Made by a program: the position numbers and the translations under genes
Part shown: positions 17,108 through 23,873 of the stretch, piece by piece
Layout of the letters: each line of letters opens with the position of its first letter
How positions within the stretch are numbered: the stretch's first letter is position 1
DNA from: Corallococcus sp. AS-1-6
GTDB taxonomy: Bacteria > Myxococcota > Myxococcia > Myxococcales > Myxococcaceae
Assembly: GCF_020037015.1 (NCBI RefSeq)
Contig: NZ_JAIQDE010000026.1
Coordinates: 62,001 to 126,000 of the forward strand
Direction: 5' to 3'
Length of the DNA stretch: 64,000 nucleotides
The notes under the pieces: generated by a model
What the model was told of the DNA's origin: nothing
What the model saw: the letters and a program-made list of their open reading frames with translations, nothing else
The model's database searches: none

Positions 17108-18784
17108 TCAGGGCAGAACGCTGACGTGGATGCCGGGCGTGCGGTGCTCCGCCGCGCGCTCCACCACGCGGCCCAGGCGCAAGAGCAGGTGCTCCTCGTA
17201 GGGGCGCCCCATGAGGTGCACGCCCACGGGCAGGCCCGCGCGGTCGAAGCCCGCGGGCACGGAGAGGGCAGGGCAGCCGGTGAGGTTCGCCAGGCGGATG
17301 AAGCGCATCAGCGCGTCCACCACCGGCAGGTTCGACTCGCCGGCCGGGAGCGTCTCCTCGGGGATGGCGGGCGCGGTGCTCGCCGTCGTCGGCGTGACGA
17401 TGACGTCCACGTCCGCCATGTGCGCCAGCAGCTCGCGGGTCAGCCGGTGCCGGTGCCGCAGCGCGTGGATGAGGTCCGTGGCCCGGAAGTGGCGCCCCAG
17501 CGCCAGGTTGGTGCGCGAGTCGAGCCCGAACACGGACGCGCCGGCCTTCAGCCGCGGCAGCATCGCCTCCGTCATCTCGCTCAGGATGATGCAACTGTGC
17601 GTCCAGAGGATCGTGTTCAGGTCCGGCGCGGGCAGCTCCACCACCGTGGCGCCCGCGTCGGTGAGGGCGCGCACGGCCTCGCGGCAGCGGGACACCACGT
17701 CCACGTCCGCGTCTTCAAAGTAGGGCGTGCAGATGCCCAGCCGGACGCCCTTCAACGCGCCGTCCTCCAGGCCAGACAGGTGGTGCGCGGGCTGCTGCCG
17801 GGAGGCGACGTCGTGTCCGTCCGCTCCCGCGACCAGCGCATACGCCGCCGCGACGTCGTCGACGGTGAGGCCCAGGGGGCCCACGTGCGCCACGTTCCAG
17901 CACAGCGGCGGCACGCCCGTCTCCGGGATGCGGCCCCAGGTGGCCTTGAGTCCGACGATGCCGCACAGCGCGGCGGGGATGCGGATGGAGCCGCCCCCGT
18001 CCGCGCCAATGCTCACCGGACACAGGCCCGCCGCCACCACGGCCCCGGAGCCGCTGGAGCTGCCGCCGGTGATGTGGCCCCGGTTCCACGGGTTGCGCGC
18101 GACGCCGTGGTGCGGGTTCAACCCGATGGGGTTGATGCCAATCTCCTGCATGTTGGCCTTGCCCAGGATGAGCGCGCCCGCGGCCTTCAACCGGGCGGCC
18201 ACGGTGGAGTCCGTCCGGGCCGGCTCGGTGCGGAACGTGGTGCCCAGCGTCGTGGGGAAGCCGGCCACGTCCAGCTCGTCCTTGATGACGACGGGCACGC
18301 CGTCGAGCACGCTCAACGGCGCTCCGGCGCGCAGCCGCTCCGCGGACGCCTCCGCCGCGCGCAGCACCTCCTCCGGCTTGCGGGAGATGAAGAGCCCCAG
18401 GCGGTCCGCGCCCGAGTCCAGCCGCTCGATCGCCTCGTGGACCTTGCGCGCCACGGCCACCGGATCCGTGCTCCCGTCCCGGTAGGCGCGAGCGAACGCC
18501 GCGACCGTCTCCCGCTTCGGCGTCACGGGCGACGCGGCGGTGGCGCGGGCGGCCTGCTCCACCGGTGTCTGTGTTTCAGCGGGAGGCGCCCCCGGGGGCA
18601 GCGGATACTGGAGGGGCGGAGCATCCCCGGCGGACAGCTCGCGCCACTGCTCGATGCCGCTGTCCCTCATCAGCTTGTCCACCAGCGCCGGGCCCACGCC
18701 GCCCCGCTCCAGCGTGTTGACCATGGCCTTGAGGGCCATGCCGGAGAGTCGCGGAGCCTTCACCGGAGCGCGTCGGTAGGTCAT
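17108..18784 (-). CDS. Amidase signature-family enzyme
   Basis: A 558-residue soluble enzyme with a full amidase-signature core. The catalytic triad is seen as Lys in VPVVIKDELDVAG, the cis-Ser in GGSSSGSGAVVAAG, and the nucleophilic Ser in the same glycine/serine-rich stretch. DGGGSIRIPAALCGIVGLK is the diagnostic block. An N-terminal extension of about 110 residues (MTYRRAPVKAPRLSG...) is not typical. The family hydrolyses C-N bonds in amides or, as GatA, forms Gln-tRNA. This copy has no gatB or gatC beside it, so a catabolic amidase is more likely. I chose the ATG at 18784; upstream bases do not read as protein. Confidence 0.9.
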   Translation of the reverse strand: MTYRRAPVKAPRLSGMALKAMVNTLERGGVGPALVDKLMRDSGIEQWRELSAGDAPPLQYPLPPGAPPAETQTPVEQAARATAASPVTPKRETVAAFARAYRDGSTDPVAVARKVHEAIERLDSGADRLGLFISRKPEEVLRAAEASAERLRAGAPLSVLDGVPVVIKDELDVAGFPTTLGTTFRTEPARTDSTVAARLKAAGALILGKANMQEIGINPIGLNPHHGVARNPWNRGHITGGSSSGSGAVVAAGLCPVSIGADGGGSIRIPAALCGIVGLKATWGRIPETGVPPLCWNVAHVGPLGLTVDDVAAAYALVAGADGHDVASRQQPAHHLSGLEDGALKGVRLGICTPYFEDADVDVVSRCREAVRALTDAGATVVELPAPDLNTILWTHSCIILSEMTEAMLPRLKAGASVFGLDSRTNLALGRHFRATDLIHALRHRHRLTRELLAHMADVDVIVTPTTASTAPAIPEETLPAGESNLPVVDALMRFIRLANLTGCPALSVPAGFDRAGLPVGVHLMGRPYEEHLLLRLGRVVERAAEHRTPGIHVSVLP

Positions 18785-18862
18785 GGCCTCCGAGCCTACA
18801 CCCCGTGCACGTCCACGCAGCAGGTCGTTCCCCGCGCCTGGAACACCCCGTAGATTCGGGTC

Positions 18863-19834
18863 ATGCCCAAGATCGCCAAAGGCACCCGCCCGAAGCGCTT
18901 CTCCCATCTGTCCAGGACGGAGAGCCAGGCGAGCGTCGCCACCCTCTCCGAGCGGATCCGCACCGAGTTCGACCAGGTGCTCTGCATCCGCAAGACGCGG
19001 CGGGTGGAGGATGAAATCAAATACACCCTCCACCCCAGATACAAATACTACCACCTGGGCATCGACCCGGTGGAGCCCGCGCTGGACAAGAACTACTGGC
19101 ACGCGGCGTTCACCGTGCTGCGGGGGCTGCCCATCCAGGAGTACGACTCCTTCAAGTGCCCGGGGGTGGTCATCAGCAACCAGGCGGAGCTGGCGGGCTG
19201 GGGAAAGACGGACCTGGGGCTGCCCACCAAGAACGTCCTCGAAACCCAGTACCCCGGCGCGTTCCCCCGCACCGCGGCGCCGCAGGCCAACGGGAAGACC
19301 CTGGGCACCTGGGACCTGGTCAGCGCGAAGCTCCAGGAGATGCGGGCGCGGGTGAACGGCACCCGGCCTGACGTCAGCTCCAGCGGGAAGGCGCGCGGCG
19401 TGGAGCGGATGATCACCCTGGATGACGGTGACTCGTTCCCGAGCGGCGTCCTCAAGGCGCCCTACCGGAACGCGGCCTCCATCCCCTACGGCGAGGCCCA
19501 GGTGCACTACCTCCCCGAGCACGTCCTGGGCGTCTACGCGGAGCTGCTGAGCCAGCAGCAGATCACCGCGTATCAGCAGGCGGACCACGCGCGCACGGCG
19601 GAGCTCGCCCTCCAGGACGCCGTGGAGGCCATCCGGGGGGCGCTGGACCTGCGCTTCTACCTGAAGACCACCTGCAAGCTGGCGGTGCCGCTCGTCGAGT
19701 ACTCCCTGGGCGCCATCACCCTCCACGCCTCCCCCAAGGCGCTCATGACGGCGGCCGAGGCGAAGTGCCCCGCGGCCGTCATCGAGGCCGTGAAGGCGAA
19801 GATCCCCATCGGCATGTACGGCGATGACGCCTGA
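18863..19834 (+). CDS. Unrecognised protein convergent with the deaminase gene
   Basis: A 323-residue soluble protein with no signal peptide. Residues 30-85 are rich in R, K, Y and H (RKTRRVEDEIKYTLHPRYKYYH). The middle has CPGVVISNQAELAGWG, and the last 100 residues are helical (LALQDAVEAIRGALDLRFYLKTTCKLAVPL). The ending, TAAEAKCPAAVIEAVKAKIP, is helix-rich. No catalytic motif or metal cluster is evident. Its stop is 4 bases from the stop of the zinc-ribbon/deaminase gene. Position suggests a linked function, such as immunity or a partner, but convergent order is unusual for toxin-immunity pairs. The family is unknown. Confidence 0.72.
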   Translation: MPKIAKGTRPKRFSHLSRTESQASVATLSERIRTEFDQVLCIRKTRRVEDEIKYTLHPRYKYYHLGIDPVEPALDKNYWHAAFTVLRGLPIQEYDSFKCPGVVISNQAELAGWGKTDLGLPTKNVLETQYPGAFPRTAAPQANGKTLGTWDLVSAKLQEMRARVNGTRPDVSSSGKARGVERMITLDDGDSFPSGVLKAPYRNAASIPYGEAQVHYLPEHVLGVYAELLSQQQITAYQQADHARTAELALQDAVEAIRGALDLRFYLKTTCKLAVPLVEYSLGAITLHASPKALMTAAEAKCPAAVIEAVKAKIPIGMYGDDA

Positions 19835-19837
19835 GCG

Positions 19838-21409
19838 TCAGGAGTGCTTGGGGGAGGGCGGGATCTCGGTGTCGAAGATCTTGTCCGACCCCGGCTTGCC
19901 GTACACCATCGTCTCGTGGGTGGCCGGGAAGGTGACGCCCGGGACGTGCGTGCCGGACGCCTCCCAGTAGTGGCCGAAGGCGTCCGTGGGGAGCACGAGC
20001 TTGTCGCCCAGGGTGGCGGAGGCCGCCTGGAGCACCTCGTAGCAGGTCCGGCACGGCGTCTTCACGCCTCCGATGAAGGCCGGGGACGACGCGCTCAACA
20101 CCCCCAGCGCGTCCAGGTTCATGAGGATGGGGTAGAACAACTGCTCCGCGTGGATGTCCTTCTTCGTGAAGGTCCCGCGGCCCTGCTCCGGCACGACCAG
20201 GTAGATGCGGCCCGCCGTCACCGCGGGCGCCGTCCAGTCCGTGTAGGCGTCGCCGTTCTTCGTGATGGTGAGGACCGAGTGGTTCGGGAAGTCCAGCGCG
20301 GCCCGGAGCTGCTTGAAGACGTACTTCCATTGATATTGGAAGTACTCCGAGTAGGCCGACTCGGTGTTCTGGGTGAAGGCGGTCTTGTAGGCCGGCAGGC
20401 GCTCGGTGTGGCTCGGCTTCAGGTTGCGCTTGGAGGACTTGATGGAGCCCGCGCCATTGCCAATCTTGATCTGCCCGATGACCTGCTTGAGCGTCCCGTG
20501 CGTGGTCAGGGAGTTCTCCAACTCCAGCCCGTAGGAGTAGTTGTTGGAGGAGATGAAGAGCGAACCGTTCGCCCACAGGGCCTGGAGCTCGATGGGGTTC
20601 ATCGAGGGGCCGCCGTAGTCGATGGTGTAGAGCAGCGTGCAGAGCCGCCGCATGAAGGAGTTGGGGCCCAGCTCGCGGTAGTCCCAGACGACGTCCCGGC
20701 CGACGATCTTCGAGGCGTTCACCACCGTGGGCGCGGACTGGCTCAGGCGGGGATAGCTGGTGCCGTTGACCGTCTCCCGGTGCTGCAACTGGGCCTCGTA
20801 CTGCTGGAGCGTCACCACGCGGCCCGGATGGGTGGCGGAGGTCAGCGGGTTCTGGTCGTTCTTCAGCGCCCCGAACTTCGTGTCGTAGTCCGTCCGGCGC
20901 TTCTTCACCTTCCGGTAGGACCGCTCGGTGTCGATGCGCGCCTTCGCGCCGTCATCGTCCACGGCCTTCACGCTGAAGGTGGGCTCCTGGTCCTGGAAGC
21001 CGTCGTCCATCCGCCGCCGCTTGAGGTTCTTCACCGTCGCTTCAGGGGGGATGTCGAGCGAGCCGGTGACGTCGTGCCGCACCGGGTTGAGCAACCCGGC
21101 CTTCCTGCGCTTCTGGGCCTTGGCGGGGCCCGTGGTCAGCGGGACGAAGAAGATGGACTGGTTGTCATTGCAGGTCGGGCAGTCCGGACGGATGGCCTTC
21201 TGCTGCGAGTAGGTGCTGGGCGCGGAGTACATCCACTGGCCCTTGCACCGGGAGCAGCCGAAGAAGAAGGCCATCGTCTCCAGCCGGTCGACCTGGCTGC
21301 CCCCGTCCTTCGCGCAGTGGTTGCACGTGGGCGTGTCCGACGGCAGCTCGCTCTCCAGGAAGAGGCCGGTGGTGTTCAGGCACTTCTGGCACTTGAAGTA
21401 GTAGAGCAT
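19838..21409 (-). CDS. Zinc-ribbon and deaminase-like two-domain protein
   Basis: A 523-residue protein. The N-terminal 85 residues hold two zinc-ribbon-like cysteine sets: C7/C10 with C29/C32 (CQKC, CNHC) and C52/C55 with C77/C80 (CSRC, CPTC). The middle is charged and low in motifs, with a KKRR-type stretch near residue 175. The C-terminal region carries a cytidine-deaminase-superfamily signature: H420-A-E422, then P452-C453-R-T-C456 in GGVKTPCRTCYEVL, 33 residues apart. The strand before it (RIYLVVPEQG) fits the fold. This pattern is seen in the deaminase toxin and editing families. The start at 21409 gives MLYYFKCQKC; an in-frame ATG further upstream is less likely. The substrate is unknown, and the assignment rests on motif only. 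Confidence 0.72.
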   Translation of the reverse strand: MLYYFKCQKCLNTTGLFLESELPSDTPTCNHCAKDGGSQVDRLETMAFFFGCSRCKGQWMYSAPSTYSQQKAIRPDCPTCNDNQSIFFVPLTTGPAKAQKRRKAGLLNPVRHDVTGSLDIPPEATVKNLKRRRMDDGFQDQEPTFSVKAVDDDGAKARIDTERSYRKVKKRRTDYDTKFGALKNDQNPLTSATHPGRVVTLQQYEAQLQHRETVNGTSYPRLSQSAPTVVNASKIVGRDVVWDYRELGPNSFMRRLCTLLYTIDYGGPSMNPIELQALWANGSLFISSNNYSYGLELENSLTTHGTLKQVIGQIKIGNGAGSIKSSKRNLKPSHTERLPAYKTAFTQNTESAYSEYFQYQWKYVFKQLRAALDFPNHSVLTITKNGDAYTDWTAPAVTAGRIYLVVPEQGRGTFTKKDIHAEQLFYPILMNLDALGVLSASSPAFIGGVKTPCRTCYEVLQAASATLGDKLVLPTDAFGHYWEASGTHVPGVTFPATHETMVYGKPGSDKIFDTEIPPSPKHS

Positions 21410-21482
21410 CGGCCACCCTGGCTGGGGCGCCCCCGCCGTCCCGCCGGAGCGCCAGGAGTCACATGATACATTACGCGGCGTC

Positions 21483-22631
21483 ATGAGCCCGCGCCGCCGA
21501 AGCCTCTCGCTCGTCCTGTGTCTGCTGGCGGCCGTCACGGGCTGCAAGAAGGAGCCGCCCGCCGCGCCGTCCAGGCCCGCCATTGGCCTGGTGCTGGGGC
21601 TGGGAGGCCGGGGCGACCACGCCTTCAACGACTCCGCCCTGCGCGGACTGGAGCTGTGGGCCGGAGGCGTGAAGTACGAGAAGGCGGGCTACCAGGAGGC
21701 CACCGCGTCCGAGCGGCGGGCCTCGCTGGCCCCGGACCTGGCGCCGCGCGGGGGCGAGCTGATGCCGCTGGGCATCACCCCGGTGGTCCTCCAGAGCCGC
21801 GTGGCGGAGGACTACGAGCCGAACCTCCAACTGCTCGCGGAGCAGCGCGTGTCGCTGGCGATGGGCGTGGGCTTCATGCTGGAGAACGCCGTGGAGACGG
21901 TGGCCCGGCGCAATCCCTCGCTGCCCTTCCTGCTGGTGGACAGCCCGCTCCTGGACGCGCAGGGCCGGGTCATCACGCTGCCCAACGTGCGCACGGTGGT
22001 GTTCCGCGAGGAGGAGGGCTGCTTCCTCGCGGGCGCGCTGGCGGGGCTCGTCACCAGGACGGGCCGGGTGGGCATGGTGGGCGGGATGAAGATTCCCCTG
22101 GTGCAGCGCTACGAGGCCGGCTTCCGGGCCGGCGTGGCCGCCACGAACCCGGGCGCCACGGTGCTGGTGAACTACACCGGCAGCTTCACGGACTTCGCCC
22201 TGGGCAAGCAGGTGGGGCAGGACCTGCTGCTCAAGAACGCGGACGTCGTCTTCGCGGCGGCCGGCGTGGACGGCCTGGGCGCCATCCAGGCGGTGAAGGA
22301 GGCGCGCGAAGCCGGCAAGGCCGTGTCTGTGATTGGCGTGGACTCCGACCCGTCACACCTGGCGCCGGAGGCGGTGCTGTCCGCCGTCGTGAAGCACGTG
22401 GACCTGGTGGTCTACGAGGCCATCCGCGAGCAGCGCCAGGGCCGCTTCCAGGGCGGCGATGTCTCGCTCGGCTTGAAGGAGGGAGGCGTGGGGCTCTCGC
22501 CCGTGCGGCTGGACTTCCCGGGCAGGGAGGACGCGCTGCGCACGGTGGACGCGCTGCGGGCCCGCATCATCTCCGGCGAGCTGAAGGTGCCCACGCAGCC
22601 CGACGCCGCGCGGGCGGCCGAGGCGCGGTAG
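21483..22631 (+). CDS. BMP-family substrate-binding lipoprotein
   Basis: A 382-residue lipoprotein. The N-terminus ends in the lipobox LLAAVTGC, so Cys20 should be acylated. The mature part is a type I periplasmic-binding fold: IGLVLGLGGRGDHAFNDSALRG, then LLVDSP, VGMVGGMKIPLVQRYEAGFRAG, and VIGVDSDPSH. This is the pattern of the Med/PnrA/BMP family, which binds nucleosides or purines for an ABC importer. No permease or ATPase gene lies next to it, so it may work with a distant transporter or as a sensor. It is divergent from the zinc-ribbon/deaminase gene. Confidence 0.88.
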   Translation: MSPRRRSLSLVLCLLAAVTGCKKEPPAAPSRPAIGLVLGLGGRGDHAFNDSALRGLELWAGGVKYEKAGYQEATASERRASLAPDLAPRGGELMPLGITPVVLQSRVAEDYEPNLQLLAEQRVSLAMGVGFMLENAVETVARRNPSLPFLLVDSPLLDAQGRVITLPNVRTVVFREEEGCFLAGALAGLVTRTGRVGMVGGMKIPLVQRYEAGFRAGVAATNPGATVLVNYTGSFTDFALGKQVGQDLLLKNADVVFAAAGVDGLGAIQAVKEAREAGKAVSVIGVDSDPSHLAPEAVLSAVVKHVDLVVYEAIREQRQGRFQGGDVSLGLKEGGVGLSPVRLDFPGREDALRTVDALRARIISGELKVPTQPDAARAAEAR

Positions 22632-22635
22632 TCCG

Positions 22636-22881
22636 TCAGAAGAGCGGCCCGCGCGTCTCCACCTTCAGTTGGCCCTCGTTGATGGCCACGCTGAGCCGGC
22701 GCAGCAGGTCCACCTGCTGTTGCTGCGTGAGCAGGGGCACGGACGCCGCCAGCTCGCGCGCCTGGGCATCTCCCCACTGGCGGGCGGAGAGGGCCCGCTC
22801 CACCACCTCGTTGCCGCGGGCCCAGGCCTCGGCGTTCCGCGTGTCGGGCGCGGGGGGCTGCTGGTGGGCCGGGTTTCTATG
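22636..22881 (-). pseudogene. 5'-truncated gene fragment
   Basis: On the minus strand an open frame of 81 residues ends in the stop at 22636-22638. An in-frame stop sits directly upstream (22882-22884), and the frame contains no ATG. It reads like genuine coding sequence: AEAWARGNEVVERALSARQ, then LLRRLSVAINEGQLKVE. It is helical with normal codon bias. Only 38 bases separate that upstream stop from the next minus-strand gene. It looks like the C-terminal piece of a gene that lost its 5' end. The parent family is not recognised. A GTG-initiated mini-protein of about 57 residues is possible. Confidence 0.5.
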
Positions 22882-22919
22882 TCATCAGACAGAGGGGTCC
22901 GGTTTTCGAGGAAGGGGGC

Positions 22920-23447
22920 TCAGCGCGTGTCGCGCTCCTTCCGCGTGAGCCATTCAGGGAGCGGGCGGGTCGCTCCACCCAGCCGCGCCACCGCGTCCTC
23001 CAGCGCGTCCTGGTTGGCCCAGACGATGTCCGCGTCGCCGTGCCTTCCCACCAGGTCCAGGATGAAGTGGCAGAACAGGCCGCCATCGCGCGCGGCGGCG
23101 AAGCCATACGAGCGGCACGCCAGCGGCCGGTGCGCGTAGACGCGGCACGCCCCCGTCTCCCGGTCCAGCATCGGGCAGGTGTAAGGGCGGGCCTCCTGCC
23201 GGGCCATGGCGTCGACGCGTTCGCGGATCTCCTCCAGCGCCTCCGGGGAGAGCTGCTGGAGCCCTTCCTCCAGGTAGCTCCACTCCAGATATGTCATGGG
23301 GAGCGGCGCGGCCAGGTGGCGGCAGCAGTGGTCACACCCCCGGCGGCAGGGCCACCAGTCATGGGAACGGGAGATGTCCGCCGCGCGCGCCTCCACGCGT
23401 GCGTAGACGGCCTCCAGCGCGCGCCGCGCTTCGTCTGACGTGCTCAT
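22920..23447 (-). CDS. YkgJ-family cysteine cluster protein
   Basis: A 175-residue cytoplasmic protein with the YkgJ cysteine pattern. The first cluster is CRRGCDHCCRH near residue 34; the second is CPML...GACRVYAHRPLACRSYGF near residues 91-114. A further Cys lies in LFCHF. The family is annotated as a putative zinc- or iron-chelating protein, often with a CxxxC...C site for an Fe-S cluster; the true role is not settled. It is followed on the same strand by the truncated fragment described above. Confidence 0.88.
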   Translation of the reverse strand: MSTSDEARRALEAVYARVEARAADISRSHDWWPCRRGCDHCCRHLAAPLPMTYLEWSYLEEGLQQLSPEALEEIRERVDAMARQEARPYTCPMLDRETGACRVYAHRPLACRSYGFAAARDGGLFCHFILDLVGRHGDADIVWANQDALEDAVARLGGATRPLPEWLTRKERDTR

Positions 23448-23469
23448 CGGCGCGCATTTTTATCGCTCC

Positions 23470-23685
23470 TCAGGCCCCGGCGGTCCATCCGCCGTCGATG
23501 TCGATGACCTGCCCGGTGGCGTACTCGCAGGTGGCGAGGAAGTACGCCGCGTCCTCCAGGCGCTGCCGCCGGCGCCCGGCGATGACCACCTCCGCGCCCT
23601 CGCTGGCGAAGCGCTCCGCGATGGCGAAGCCAATGCCTGTCCCACCGCCCGTGACGACCGCGATCTTCCCGTCCAATGCGCCCAT
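23470..23685 (-). pseudogene. Internally deleted SDR gene
   Basis: A 71-residue frame that joins the two ends of a short-chain dehydrogenase. Residues 1-45 hold the cofactor motif TGGGTGIGFAIAERFASEG and AGRRRQRLEDAA. Directly after comes the usual C-terminus, YFLATCEYATGQVIDIDGG. The NNAG and YxxxK core, about 170 residues, is missing, so no activity is expected. The start at 23685 has a good GGGAGG site, so the product may still be made. It is a clean in-frame internal deletion. Confidence 0.75.
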
Positions 23686-23873
23686 GTGCGTGCCTCCCTG
23701 CAATGACATACGGACGGCCCGGGCGCGGCGGGTCATGGAGCGCACCCGGGCCAACATGCGTGACGGCGAGTCTCGTCGCGAGCACCGCCCGGCCGCCATG
23801 GCCTGACAGGGCAGGGCCCCTGGGGGAAGCCCGGGCCGTGCGCGGCACCCCCGGACCGGGGTAGACACACGGC

